Below are positions 8,864-18,049 of a stretch of 64,000 bases of DNA, piece by piece. The stretch is from positions 69,094 to 133,093 of the forward strand of contig NZ_JWJD01000001.1 in NCBI RefSeq assembly GCF_000820505.1. The letters run 5' to 3'. The stretch comes from Geoalkalibacter ferrihydriticus DSM 17813 (GTDB lineage Bacteria; Desulfobacterota; Desulfuromonadia; Desulfuromonadales; Geoalkalibacteraceae). A program made the translations under genes and the position numbers. How positions within the stretch are numbered: position 1 is the stretch's first letter; every line of letters starts with the position of its first letter. The notes under the pieces were generated by a model. That model saw nothing but the letters and a program-made list of their open reading frames with translations. It did no database searches and had not been told where the DNA came from.

Positions 8864-11557
8864 TCAGTTTTGGTCTGTGTGCGCTTGCTGCATCTGCGCG
8901 ATTTCGTCCTGCAGGGCGTTTGCGATACCTTTGGCGTTGTCCTGGGGCGGTTTATCCGCATCGCGCCATTGTTGCGGGTCACAGGGCTCGCCAAAAACAA
9001 TGCGGATGCGGCCGCGGCGCGGCCAGAGCTTGCCGCTGGGCAAAAGCTCGTAGGTGCCGTCGATCAAGACTGGAACCACCGGCGCCGGATAACGCGTCAA
9101 AATCAATCCGATGCCGGGCTTGAACCGCTGCAGTTTCCCGTCGCGCGCGCGACGGCCCTCGGGAAACCACACCAGATTGCGTTCTTTGTTTAAAATCGCG
9201 GCGCCAAAGGCCAGACTCGAGATCACGGCGCGTTTCGGATCAATGGGCACGGCGTTTCCCAGGCGGCTGATGGCTCTGACCAGGGGGTTGCCAAAGGCGA
9301 TGCCGGTCCACCCGCCCCACCAGGTTTTTTTCAGGACCTCCTGCGGCAGGGCCGCGGCAATCACCAGTGGATCAAGGCTGCTGAGATGGTTGGGAGCAAG
9401 CACGCAATGGCCGTCGGGAAGGTTGTCAAGGCCGGAGATTTCCACATCGAAATAAGCCTTGGTGAGCAGACGATTCAGGGCAAACGCCATACTCTGGACA
9501 TGGCCCAGCAGCGGGCCTGCGGGTCTGAGCCAGCGCCTCTGCTGGTCGCTGAGGACCTCTTCGGGCTTCTCCAAGGGTTCGCCGGAGAAGCTCGCACCGC
9601 CCTCTTGTTCCTCCGTGGCGATTATCTGTAAGAGATCCCGTACAGACTTGACCTCGGCGATGACCTCCTCATCCAATTCGATGCCGGTGCGCTGACCGAT
9701 TTCAACGGTCACCGTCAACCATTCCAATGAATCAATGCCCAGATCACTTTGCAGGCGTGAATCGGGGGTTAAGCCCTTGTCGGCGTAACGATGGGAGAAC
9801 CAGTCCCAGGTGGAGCGGGCCGCGGAATTAGCGAGCAACGCCCGGTCTTCACCGGACATCTCTTCAAGGGGTAGCGGTTCTTTGCGTGCTTCGTCCGTTT
9901 TGCCGCCTTGAGCGGCATGATATTCTTCGGCCAGCAGATGGCGGCGGATTTTTCCCAGGCGCGTCCGTGGCAGCGAGCGACTGGTCAGGGCGAAGTCGGT
10001 CAAGTGCCAGTAGCTCGGCAGATCATCGGCGATCTGCTGCAAAGCGGTTTCAATTTTTTCTTTGGCGTCTTGCTCGGTATCTTCCGCTACCACCAGGGCG
10101 ACCAATTTGCCATCTTCCTCCAGTACGCCGATTTCTTTGATTTGCGAACTTTTCGCATAGGCCTCCTCGACGTCTTCCGGATTGATGTTTTTGCCGCTTT
10201 CCGTGACGATCAGGGTCGATGCGCGCCCGGAAAGACAGAGAAAACCTTGCTCATCGATGGTGCCGAGATCGCCCGTGCGAAACCAGCCCTCCTCGGTGAA
10301 AGCTTTTTCGTTCTTCTCAGGCATCTTGTAATAGCCGCGAAAGACGTTGGGGCCTATGGCGAGCACCTCACCTTGGTTTTCATCCTCACCCTGCTTAAGG
10401 TCAAGTTTGAGTTCAACTCCGACAATGGCTTTGCCGACGCTGTCGAAGCGGCCGGAATCTGGGGGATTAAGGGTCAGCAGGGGCGATGTTTCCGTTAAGC
10501 CGTAGCCGATGGCGACCTGCCAGCCCAGGCCGACGAGAAAGCGTCCCAGGTCGGGGTCGAGGGGGGAGCCTCCCGAGGCGAGGAGGCGCAACTGGGGCCC
10601 GATCTGTTGATGCAGGGGGTAGAACAGAACATTGGCCGGATTCCATTTTGTTTTTAGTTGAGTCGCCGAATTGAAATGCACCAGACGGGTGAAGGTACGC
10701 CCCAGCAGTTCATTTTTGGCGCTAATCCGTTGGGTTATGGCGTCGTGAAGAGCCCGATACAGACGCGGCACGCCGCAAATAACGCTGACCTCGGCTTCCT
10801 TGAGGGCGCGCAGAATCTGCGGCCCTGTCATGGCCAAAGGCAGAACGATGGGAATTTTCGCTCCCAAGGGCAACAACATTCCTATGACGAAGGGGTAGAC
10901 ATGGTGCAGCGGTAGGGGCAGCAGAACCCGGTCGTCTTCGCGTGTCAGGTTGGTTCGCAGAATCCGTTTGATCTGAAAAATGAGGTTGCCGTGGGTCAGG
11001 GGTACGCCTTTGGGTGGTCCCGTGGTTCCGGAGGTGTAAAAGAGGGTTGCTTCGTCATCCTCGGTGAGGTTCGGCAGGTCTGCGTCGCCCTGCAAGGTCC
11101 AGAGACTCTCTCCGTTTTCTTCGTTTCGATCAAGCAGCAGGGTGCGCGGCGGCTCGGTGGAGAGTTCTTTGAGCCGCTCAAGAAGGTTTTGGCTGGTCAG
11201 CATCAGGCGGGGTTCGCAATTTTCCAGGATTCTCTCCATCGCCTTACGGTCCAGCTGGACATCAAGAGGGACAACCCGCCCCCCGGCGCGGATCACCGCC
11301 AGACAGGCGATAATCCATTCGGGTGAGTTTTCCGCCCAGAGAGCAACGGCGTCACCTTTGTCGACACCGGCCTCGCGCAGGGCGGCGGCAGTGCTCTGGA
11401 TCTGCTCAAAAAGCTTTGCCCGACTGATTTGCCGCGCATCCTGCTTGCGTAGGGCATGGATGGCGGTCTTGCGCCCCTGCTGCTCCAGGGCGTCGATGAG
11501 GTCCGCCAGGGTTTGGAATCGGTCAGGGCGAGCAGGCGATTTCTTTTCTTGGGGCAT
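8864..11557 (-). CDS. Acyl-AMP ligase / acyl carrier / PlsC acyltransferase fusion
   Basis: An 897-residue three-domain protein. Residues about 15-520 form an adenylate-forming acyl ligase with the P-loop FYTSGTTGPPKG, the GYGLTETSP motif and WFRTGDLG. Around residues 570-655 is an acyl-carrier domain with the phosphopantetheine serine in LGIDSLEW. The C-terminal 230 residues are a PlsC-type 1-acylglycerol-phosphate acyltransferase with the NHLSSLD catalytic HX4D box and FPEGRRARDG. This arrangement suggests direct activation of a free fatty acid, loading onto its own carrier, and transfer to a lipid acceptor, as in the LplT/Aas logic. An AGGGAG site precedes the ATG. Substrates are not known. 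Confidence 0.88.
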   Translation of the reverse strand: MPQEKKSPARPDRFQTLADLIDALEQQGRKTAIHALRKQDARQISRAKLFEQIQSTAAALREAGVDKGDAVALWAENSPEWIIACLAVIRAGGRVVPLDVQLDRKAMERILENCEPRLMLTSQNLLERLKELSTEPPRTLLLDRNEENGESLWTLQGDADLPNLTEDDEATLFYTSGTTGPPKGVPLTHGNLIFQIKRILRTNLTREDDRVLLPLPLHHVYPFVIGMLLPLGAKIPIVLPLAMTGPQILRALKEAEVSVICGVPRLYRALHDAITQRISAKNELLGRTFTRLVHFNSATQLKTKWNPANVLFYPLHQQIGPQLRLLASGGSPLDPDLGRFLVGLGWQVAIGYGLTETSPLLTLNPPDSGRFDSVGKAIVGVELKLDLKQGEDENQGEVLAIGPNVFRGYYKMPEKNEKAFTEEGWFRTGDLGTIDEQGFLCLSGRASTLIVTESGKNINPEDVEEAYAKSSQIKEIGVLEEDGKLVALVVAEDTEQDAKEKIETALQQIADDLPSYWHLTDFALTSRSLPRTRLGKIRRHLLAEEYHAAQGGKTDEARKEPLPLEEMSGEDRALLANSAARSTWDWFSHRYADKGLTPDSRLQSDLGIDSLEWLTVTVEIGQRTGIELDEEVIAEVKSVRDLLQIIATEEQEGGASFSGEPLEKPEEVLSDQQRRWLRPAGPLLGHVQSMAFALNRLLTKAYFDVEISGLDNLPDGHCVLAPNHLSSLDPLVIAAALPQEVLKKTWWGGWTGIAFGNPLVRAISRLGNAVPIDPKRAVISSLAFGAAILNKERNLVWFPEGRRARDGKLQRFKPGIGLILTRYPAPVVPVLIDGTYELLPSGKLWPRRGRIRIVFGEPCDPQQWRDADKPPQDNAKGIANALQDEIAQMQQAHTDQN

Positions 11558-11611
11558 CTGATTTTTCTCCCTGAAAGTGTTTTTTTGACCTCCATAGCCT
11601 TTTTGGGAAAA

Positions 11612-12517
11612 TCACTGTTGCGTCATGTCCCTCAGCACTTCGGCAAGAAGCTGGGCAAGGGTGTAGCGCTGGAGGTAGGACACATCTGCACCCGGATTGG
11701 CGACGCTGTCGGTGGAGATGATCCGCTGGATGGAAAACTCTTCCAGGCGAGCCCGCGCCTGACCCACCAGCAGAGCATGTGCGGCGATGATGGAAAACTC
11801 GGGCCTGGCGCCTTCCTTGAGCAACGCCTCCATGGCGGCGATAAGGGTGCCGCCGGTGCTGATCATGTCATCCACCAGGACCGGAGCGCGATCTTTCACT
11901 TCGCCGGTGATCGCTTGCACCTCAACCTCCTGGTCGCTCTTGCGTACTTTTTCGATGTACGCCACGGGCAGGCGTAGCAGTTCGCCATAGCGCTGCGCCA
12001 GCTTGACCGCGCCGGCATCGGGCGCCACCAGCACCTGGTCGGGCTTGCGGTATTCGCGAAACGCCTCGGCCAGCAGCGGTAGGGCCGTCAGATGAGCCAG
12101 TGGAATTCCTGAAAATCCTTCGATGGCGGCGTTATGCAGGTCAACGGCGACGATTCGGTCATAGCGGGCGGCGAGCAGGTCCGTCATGAGGCGCGCGGCA
12201 ATGGGTTCTTCGCCACTGACGCGGCGGTCCTGGCGGGCATAGCCGAAGTAGGGAATGACCGCTGTCAGGCGCCGTGCGCCGCGGCGGCGGCAGGCATCGG
12301 CGAGCAGCAGCATTTCAAAAAGATGGCGATCCGCTGGTGCCGCGGTGGATTGCAGAACAAAGACTTCGCCACCAGACACCGGCTCTTTGACCTCGACTCT
12401 GATTTCCCCGTCGGCGAAATCTTCAATCAGGCAGCGGGCCGGTGCGATACCCAAAGCTTTTGTCAGGTTGCGACCCAGATCCGGGTGTGAGCGTCCCAGG
12501 ATGAGAATCGGGTTCAT
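11612..12517 (-). CDS. prs: Ribose-phosphate pyrophosphokinase
   Basis: Encodes 301 residues. It contains the ATP/Mg-binding DLHN motif (VAVDLHNAAIEG), the PYFGYARQDRR loop and the PRPP-binding signature VLVDDMISTGGT. The enzyme makes PRPP from ribose-5-phosphate and ATP for nucleotide, histidine and NAD synthesis. The frame is open upstream to 12658, but the ATG at 12517 has an ideal GAGGAGG site six bases away and matches the family start (MNPILILGRSHPDLG). It is slightly shorter and more divergent than typical Prs of about 315 residues, so a second, more standard prs may exist elsewhere in the genome. Confidence 0.88.
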   Translation of the reverse strand: MNPILILGRSHPDLGRNLTKALGIAPARCLIEDFADGEIRVEVKEPVSGGEVFVLQSTAAPADRHLFEMLLLADACRRRGARRLTAVIPYFGYARQDRRVSGEEPIAARLMTDLLAARYDRIVAVDLHNAAIEGFSGIPLAHLTALPLLAEAFREYRKPDQVLVAPDAGAVKLAQRYGELLRLPVAYIEKVRKSDQEVEVQAITGEVKDRAPVLVDDMISTGGTLIAAMEALLKEGARPEFSIIAAHALLVGQARARLEEFSIQRIISTDSVANPGADVSYLQRYTLAQLLAEVLRDMTQQ

Positions 12518-12676
12518 GGCGCCTCCTCGAACTTTCTTTTCCCCTCTCACTCTACAAAAATCCTGAACGTTTTCAATATGAACGATGCGCATTATCCGAA
12601 AAAACCACGGCAGGCTGGTTCTTGAAAAGTAAACGGGGAGCCGAGAGATCCTGGACACTCTGGGGAACCTGGAGAA

Positions 12677-14320
12677 TTATTCGGGCATCTTTATGCAGGC
12701 TTGTGCTGCAACCGACATTGCGGTGAAGGTTAGGCTGGGGCGGCTATCCTCACCTCGACGCAGGCGCACCGAGCCTGCCCAGTGACAGTCGTCCTGCGCC
12801 GGATAGTCGCTGCGATAATGCGCTCCACGGCTTTCGCAGCGCGTGGCCGCCGCCAACAGCAACAGGCGCGCGACGGCCAGATGATTGCGCCCCCCGAACC
12901 AACGCGCCGGGGATGCGAACTGTTCCACGGCATCGAACTGTTTTTGCAATCCTTCCAGTTTTGCCAATCCGCGGGTCATTTCCTTCGCGCATCGAACCAC
13001 CCCGGCATGGTCCCACAGCAGGCGGGACACCTCCGTCGAAAATCCCACCGAATCCTCGCCCGTGACGAAATCGGGCAAGGTGAGAATAGCAGCAGATATT
13101 TCGTGTCTTCGCGGGGGCATTTGCGCCGCCGCGCGCCCGGCGATGCGCCCGAACACGGCCGCCTCCGTCAGGGCGTTGCCGCCGAGGCGATTGGCGCCGT
13201 GCACACCCCCTGTTACTTCACCGGCGGCGAACAGGCCGGGTAGGGTGGTTGCGGCGGTTTCATCGATGGTCACCCCACCCATGAGAAAGTGCACGCTGAC
13301 GCCCACGGTCACCGGTGTTTGTGACAGATTGCAGCCGTAGCGCGCCAACAGATCCCACAGGCCGCGATAACGGGATTCGGTTTTATCCGTTGCCACGCCC
13401 GAGAGGTCGAGGTGGACTCCGCCGTCGAGGCCGCGTCCGGCACGGACTTCGGCATCGATGGCGCGGGCCATGATGTCGCGGGTTGCACGGGTTTCTCCCT
13501 CCGGGCAGATTTCGAGCAGAAACCGTTCCCCTTTGCTGTTGCGCAGCACCGCGCCGTCGCTGAACAAAGTGGTGGGATAAATGATGCGCGCCGGAGCGAT
13601 GCCCATGAGGGGGTGAAACTGAACGAATTCCAGGTCGCGCACTTCGGCTCCGGCTCGATAGGCCAGGCCAAGCCCGTCTCCCGTGATATCGCTGGTGTTG
13701 TTGGTGCGGGAGAATAATCGGCCCCCGCCGCCGCTTGCCAAAACCACGGCAGAGGCTTGGATAAAACCAAAAACGTTCTGTCCGCTGAGAAACAGGGCTC
13801 CCTGGGCCTGGCCCTTTTCGATGCTCAATTCGAGGGCCCGGGCATTTTCGAGAAAGCGCACCCCGGCCCTTTTGGCGACGGCCAGCAAGGGCAGAGATAG
13901 AGCTAAGCCAGAAGTCTGCATCGGGTAGCCTGCCATCTCGACGGTCAAGGTACGCGGGCGGCTGTGGCCTGGATTCATCTGGCGCAAAAGCCGATTTTCA
14001 CGATGCATTAAGCGGATGCCGCATTCTTCGAGAAATCCGATGGTTGCGCGGGACTCCCGGGCCAGGCACAACGCCAGCCTGGGGTCGCCGATGCCGCGCC
14101 CCCCACGCAAGATGTCGGCGGCGAAAAGCTCAGCAGAATCTTCATCCGAATCGGACAGTGCCGAAATGTTGCCCGCCGCCATGATGGTGCTTCCGCTGCG
14201 CCCGGCACGGCTTTTACACAGCAGCAGCACCTCGCGTCCTGCACGGCGTGCCTCGATGGCCGCGCAGAGGCCGGCAAGCCCTCCACCGATGACCAGTACG
14301 TCGGTTTGTAATTTTTTCAT
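12677..14320 (-). CDS. FAD-binding fumarate reductase / L-aspartate oxidase-like flavoprotein
   Basis: A 547-residue flavoprotein. The N terminus has the dinucleotide fold VLVIGGGLAGLCAAIEA. The substrate-domain signatures are all present: FVQFHPL, HFLMGGVTIDE and GEVTGGVHGANRLGGNAL. These place it in the succinate dehydrogenase / fumarate reductase flavoprotein and NadB family. There is no neighbouring iron-sulfur or membrane subunit, nor nadA or nadC, so the protein may act as a soluble oxidase or reductase. The HX(n)R active-site layout is retained. NadB itself cannot be excluded, but the gene context does not support it. It is followed by prs on the same strand after a 159-base gap. Confidence 0.75.
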   Translation of the reverse strand: MKKLQTDVLVIGGGLAGLCAAIEARRAGREVLLLCKSRAGRSGSTIMAAGNISALSDSDEDSAELFAADILRGGRGIGDPRLALCLARESRATIGFLEECGIRLMHRENRLLRQMNPGHSRPRTLTVEMAGYPMQTSGLALSLPLLAVAKRAGVRFLENARALELSIEKGQAQGALFLSGQNVFGFIQASAVVLASGGGGRLFSRTNNTSDITGDGLGLAYRAGAEVRDLEFVQFHPLMGIAPARIIYPTTLFSDGAVLRNSKGERFLLEICPEGETRATRDIMARAIDAEVRAGRGLDGGVHLDLSGVATDKTESRYRGLWDLLARYGCNLSQTPVTVGVSVHFLMGGVTIDETAATTLPGLFAAGEVTGGVHGANRLGGNALTEAAVFGRIAGRAAAQMPPRRHEISAAILTLPDFVTGEDSVGFSTEVSRLLWDHAGVVRCAKEMTRGLAKLEGLQKQFDAVEQFASPARWFGGRNHLAVARLLLLAAATRCESRGAHYRSDYPAQDDCHWAGSVRLRRGEDSRPSLTFTAMSVAAQACIKMPE

Positions 14321-14422
14321 GACGATATCCCCGTTAGATGGGAAAGAGAATCATCCTCAAAATATAGCGCCCTTTTCTTGATGGTCGCAAGGTCTTGCCT
14401 GGTCGGATCTCACGGATCCAGG

Positions 14423-14536
14423 TATAATAGAAGGAAACGGACGAGGGATTTTTTGCCCTGCGGGTGGTGATTGGCGACCGGCCCCGAGGGCGCAGCGTAA
14501 GGGTGAAAAATCGAAAAGTCGTCTTTTCCCTCGGGG
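14423..14536 (+). promoter_or_regulatory. Promoter -10 and long leader with hairpin before the exported 17-kDa-antigen-like gene
   Basis: A perfect TATAAT lies at 14423-14428 without a clean -35 box. The roughly 160-base leader that follows contains a perfect 9-bp dyad, CCCCGAGGG (14482-14490) and CCCTCGGGG (14528-14536), with a 37-base loop. The leader does not match a riboswitch class I can recognise. A post-transcriptional role is speculation. Confidence 0.4.
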
Positions 14537-14591
14537 GATGGAGTCGCGGTGAACGCCACCGGACGAGAGACCTTTTGAAGGGAGCCGCATC

Positions 14592-15599
14592 ATGAAACGA
14601 ATGGCCCTTTTACTGGTGGTGCTGGTGGGGGCCATGTTCGGTTACTGCCTCGCATGGGGGCAGGAATATGGCGCCGTGTTCAACAGCACCGAGCAGCAGG
14701 CAATGGCGGAGACTTTCCAGTATGCCCTGGAAAACAACAGAATCAATGAAGCCTCTGCCTGGGTGAATCCCGATACCGCTCGTTCAGGAACCGTGGTGCC
14801 GGTGAGAACTTTGTCGAGTGCCGACGGACGCTTTTGTCGCGAATTTCTCACGACCATCATCGTGGACGAGAGGGAGGAGCAAGCTTACGGAACCGCCTGC
14901 CGGCAGCCAGATGGCAGCTGGGAGTTCGTGTCCGGCGAGGTGGCGGCCGAGACCTATCAGGTGGTTGAAAGGGTTGTCGAAAAACACTATGTCTATCCCT
15001 ATGCCTATCGGGATTGGTATTACCGCCATCCGTATTATTATCACCCCTGGTATCATTCGCCCCGCATTTTTTTCAGCTTCAATATCGTGCATTTTGTCGG
15101 GACGCGGCGGGTAAAATCGCATCCGTTGCATTTTCACGGCATTCATTACCACGGAGTGCGTACCAAACACCCGGAAGAGATCATTCGGTCGCCCCGAAGC
15201 ACCATCGATTCCCGCCGTCGGTCTGATTTTCACGATCACCGAAATATTCGCAGAGAGGGTGGGGATCGTGTTTTTCGTTCCAACCCGGATGTTCGCTCAA
15301 ACCCCGGTCGACGTAACTTTGAGGGGCGCCGCGAATTTCGCGGTGGTTCACAGGAGCGGATTCACAAGCCGAGCCGTGGGCACGGAGACAACCGGGATGT
15401 GCGCAGTCGCGGCGATATCCGCAGCCGCCCCCAAGAGCTGGGCCTGCGGTCCTATGGCGGCAGCAGAGGCACGCGTGAAATTCACGAACGGAGAGGAACA
15501 CGCGGTCGCTCCGAGTTTGATGGCGGCCGTACCTCTCGCGGGGGCTCCCAGCACCAAGATGGACTCCGGAATCCCGGCGGACGCTCCGAACGACGCTAA
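14592..15599 (+). CDS. Exported protein with 17-kDa-antigen-like domain and basic repeat tail
   Basis: A 335-residue protein with a signal peptide (MKRMALLLVVLVGAMFGYCLAWG). Residues about 25-125 include SADGRFCREF and YGTACRQPDGSWEFV, which recall the C-terminal region of rickettsial 17-kDa surface antigen-type lipoproteins. A strikingly aromatic stretch follows (YVYPYAYRDWYYRHPYYYHPWYHSP), and the last 150 residues are low-complexity, rich in Arg, Gly, Ser, His and Asp with repeated RG, RGG and RSN motifs. The tail looks intrinsically disordered and could bind polyanions or the cell surface. The ATG is preceded by GAAGGGAG. Function is unknown. Confidence 0.75.
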   Translation: MKRMALLLVVLVGAMFGYCLAWGQEYGAVFNSTEQQAMAETFQYALENNRINEASAWVNPDTARSGTVVPVRTLSSADGRFCREFLTTIIVDEREEQAYGTACRQPDGSWEFVSGEVAAETYQVVERVVEKHYVYPYAYRDWYYRHPYYYHPWYHSPRIFFSFNIVHFVGTRRVKSHPLHFHGIHYHGVRTKHPEEIIRSPRSTIDSRRRSDFHDHRNIRREGGDRVFRSNPDVRSNPGRRNFEGRREFRGGSQERIHKPSRGHGDNRDVRSRGDIRSRPQELGLRSYGGSRGTREIHERRGTRGRSEFDGGRTSRGGSQHQDGLRNPGGRSERR

Positions 15600-15657
15600 G
15601 ATGATTTCAAAAGATGCCGAGGAGTGGTCTGGTGATTGAGGGTGCTCGCCTTATTAT

Positions 15658-16455
15658 TCAGGTCTGCTCTTCCGGGAACAAGCCGCGGTCCAGAGTGCCT
15701 TGAGGCGTAAAGTTGCGCCGCGCCGTCAAACGGATGGCAAGCAGTACGGTTATGGCTGTGCCTGCGTAAATGGCGATCATGATGGCGATCTGGTACTTGA
15801 TGGCCGTCATGGGGTCGCCACCGCCGAGGATCACCCCCGTCATCATGCCCGGCAAGGACACCAGCCCGATGGTGGCGATGGTGGCGATGGTGGGAGCGAG
15901 AGCCGCCTGCAAGGATTCGCGCATAAAGGGTGCAAGGGCTTCTTTCAGGGTGGCGCCCTGGGCAAGGGAGAGCAGATAAGCCTTTTCGTTTTCCTGCAAG
16001 GATTCGTAAAAGGCACGGATGCCGATGATGTCGGCGCGCAGGCAGTTGCCGAGAATCATGCCGCCGATGGGAATCACGTACTGGGCGCTTAAAGCCTCGG
16101 TTCCGCCGAGCACCACCACCACAAAAAACGCCAGAGGGATAAAGGTCCCCGCCGAAAGCGCCCAGAACAGACCGCCGGCCAGGCGCGACATGCGCAGCCG
16201 GCAGCCGCGAGCGATGGACAGGTCGGCGACCAGAATCATCACCATCACCCAGGCGCCGGTCAGCCAGGCGTTGTCGAGGTCGAAGATGACCTGCAAATAA
16301 AAGCCGACGAACAGCAGTTGCAAGGTCATGCGCACCACGGCGCTCAACGTTTCTCCCAGCAGGGGCAGGCGCATCCAAAGGATAATGCCCAGGGGAGCGG
16401 CGAGCAGACTATAACCGGCGATCAGGCGCCAGATGCTGATGTCGATGATGCTCAT
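15658..16455 (-). CDS. fetB: ABC transporter permease, FetB / UPF0014 family
   Basis: A 265-residue integral membrane protein with about seven hydrophobic helices. The conserved ARGCRLRMSRL, IPIGGMILGN and LPGMMTGVILGGGDP segments define the UPF0014 (FetB/YbbM) family, the permease partner of an ATPase implicated in iron homeostasis and oxidative-stress tolerance in E. coli. The reading frame is open to 16515, but the ATG at 16455 overlaps the stop of fetA by four bases and begins the family alignment. It is the last gene of a three-gene operon with fetA and a thiamine-binding protein gene. Confidence 0.87.
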   Translation of the reverse strand: MSIIDISIWRLIAGYSLLAAPLGIILWMRLPLLGETLSAVVRMTLQLLFVGFYLQVIFDLDNAWLTGAWVMVMILVADLSIARGCRLRMSRLAGGLFWALSAGTFIPLAFFVVVVLGGTEALSAQYVIPIGGMILGNCLRADIIGIRAFYESLQENEKAYLLSLAQGATLKEALAPFMRESLQAALAPTIATIATIGLVSLPGMMTGVILGGGDPMTAIKYQIAIMIAIYAGTAITVLLAIRLTARRNFTPQGTLDRGLFPEEQT

Positions 16456-17105
16456 GCGGCTCCCCGGTCCTGAGCCTTGTCCAGGTCGATGGTGGTTTCG
16501 GAAAAGCCAAGCCATTCCTGATCATGCGAAACTGAGAGAACCGAGAGATCTTCACGGGAACGCAACAGATCGATAACCGCATCTCGAGCGCGCGGGTCCA
16601 GGGCCGACGACGCTTCATCGAGGAGCAGAATCGGACGCTTGAGCAGCAGCGCGGAAATCAGGGCCACGCGCTGCTTTTCACCTCCTGAAAGCTGAGAGAT
16701 GTCCTTGTCGAGAAGGGTGGAGGCAAGATGCAGGCGCTCAAACAACGCGGGCACCTGTTGCAGATTGTCGTGCAGATTGCGGTTGGCACGGAAGTGAAAG
16801 GGCTGCTCCAGCAATGCGCGCACCTTTCCTTTGCCCATTTCCGGTTCCTGGGCGACGTAGGCCAAATGGACGCGCAATTGCCAGATGGATTGAGGTGTGA
16901 GCTCTTGGCCGAAAATCCGTATGGTTCCCGCTTCGGGCCACATAAAGCCGAGTAGGCAGCGCAGCAGGGTGGACTTTCCGCTTCCCGACCTGCCCATCAG
17001 GGTGATTTTTTGCCCCTCTTCCAGGCGCAGGTCCAGGTTGGAGATGATCTGTTGAGCCTCGATGCGAACACATAGCCCGTTTATTTCGATAGCTGGTTTT
17101 AACAT
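16452..17105 (-). CDS. fetA: ABC transporter ATP-binding protein, FetA-like
   Basis: A 217-residue ABC ATPase with Walker A GRSGSGKST, the signature LSGGEKQRV, Walker B PILLLDEASSALD and a switch histidine in SVSHDQEW. It partners the overlapping FetB-type permease gene. Size and the compact domain without extensions match FetA/YbbL. The start at 17105 has a TAGGAG site. A thiamine-binding MTH1187-type gene ends 13 bases upstream, so the three are probably co-transcribed. The substrate is uncertain: iron export is suggested for E. coli FetAB, whereas the thiamine-binding neighbour hints at another possibility. Confidence 0.88.
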   Translation of the reverse strand: MLKPAIEINGLCVRIEAQQIISNLDLRLEEGQKITLMGRSGSGKSTLLRCLLGFMWPEAGTIRIFGQELTPQSIWQLRVHLAYVAQEPEMGKGKVRALLEQPFHFRANRNLHDNLQQVPALFERLHLASTLLDKDISQLSGGEKQRVALISALLLKRPILLLDEASSALDPRARDAVIDLLRSREDLSVLSVSHDQEWLGFSETTIDLDKAQDRGAA

Positions 17106-17118
17106 AAACTCCTACGGC

Positions 17119-17427
17119 TCAGGGTTTTCCGAGGCGCTTGGTGACGGATGCCATCTTTCCGGCCATGCTGTGGTCGGCGCGATCGCGGCGATCATCGATT
17201 TTGATGAGGGTTGAGACGCGCACCGCGCCGGCAGCGAAAGGTGCTTGGTGCATGCGCTGGACCACGGCAAGGATGTCCTCGATCTCGCCTTCGAGAATGG
17301 TGCCCATCGGGGTGAGCTGATAGCTCAGTCCCGACTCCTGAACGATTTTAAGGCATTCGGCGACATATTCAGAAACGCTGGGAGTTCCGGTGCCCAGCGG
17401 GGTGACGCTGATTTCCACCACGGCCAT
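17119..17427 (-). CDS. MTH1187 / YqgV family thiamine-binding protein
   Basis: A 102-residue protein with the family pattern VEISVTPLGTGTPSVSEYVAECL, GLSYQLTPMGTILEGE and a basic tail. Structures of this family (DUF77) are ferredoxin-like tetramers that bind thiamine or related ligands in solution. It is the first gene of an operon with fetA (13-base gap) and fetB. The protein has no signal peptide, so it is cytoplasmic and not a classical periplasmic binding protein. Linking it to ligand sensing for the transporter is inference. Confidence 0.82.
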   Translation of the reverse strand: MAVVEISVTPLGTGTPSVSEYVAECLKIVQESGLSYQLTPMGTILEGEIEDILAVVQRMHQAPFAAGAVRVSTLIKIDDRRDRADHSMAGKMASVTKRLGKP

Positions 17428-17515
17428 TTCATTTTCCTCCGCAAGTCAATGAAGTGCAGCAGCTATAAACCCAAGTTTATTTGCAGGATGAGACCTCATC
17501 CTTGGTGCGCGGCTT

Positions 17516-17713
17516 TCATATCAGGGGGTTGCGTTGCAGGTCGGCGCCGCTGATGCCGAGTTCGCGCAACCGACGGCGGTCTTCCTTGCGATGGCAGGAG
17601 CCGTAGGTGCGGTCGCTGCCGCACCAGCAGGGATCGGTTTTCCGCAGTTCGGTCAGACTGTCGGGCAGGCTGGCCGAATCTTTTTTTCGAAAAAGGCGCC
17701 GCAGCCAATTCAT
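17516..17713 (-). CDS. SEC-C-motif small zinc-binding protein
   Basis: A 65-residue basic protein. Residues about 27-41, DPCWCGSDRTYGSCH, form a SEC-C-type zinc-binding motif (CXCX8CH), as found at the C terminus of SecA and in many stand-alone proteins. The N terminus is lysine/arginine rich (WLRRLFRKK). It is not recognisably part of a larger gene. It precedes the thiamine-binding/fetAB operon by 88 bases on the same strand and may or may not be co-transcribed. Role unknown. Confidence 0.65.
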   Translation of the reverse strand: MNWLRRLFRKKDSASLPDSLTELRKTDPCWCGSDRTYGSCHRKEDRRRLRELGISGADLQRNPLI

Positions 17714-17948
17714 GATTCAAGTCTCCTCTTTGAGGTCTCTGGTTGTGGAGGATTATCCTCACCCACCGAGTTGCGTGAGATGCCCGCGCTTCTCGATTTT
17801 CCTTCATCTTATCGGGGGAGAGAGACACTGGCAAGAGAGAGGTCGAATCTCCTGCAAAATCTCAGGGTGCGTTTGACAGTGAAAAGATATAACTGTATTT
17901 TGTGGATAAATGAAAAAAAATTGTTACGAAAAAGGCATTAAAAATAAT

Positions 17949-17999
17949 CCCCTTTTTTCAGTAATGTGCAAATAAAACAAAATTTTATGAAAAAGGGGG
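17949..17999. repeat. A/T-rich inverted repeat upstream of the ykgJ-type gene
   Basis: CCCCTTTTTTCA (17949-17960) and TGAAAAAGGGGG (17988-17999) can pair over 12 bases with one mismatch, enclosing a 27-base AT-rich loop. The dyad sits in an unusually AT-rich gap. It could be an attenuator or protein-binding site; no function is established. Confidence 0.35.
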
Positions 18000-18049
18000 T
18001 GGGCGCATCCATTTGCAGAGGCACTTCGCATGGAAAAAGGAGGAAAGTG

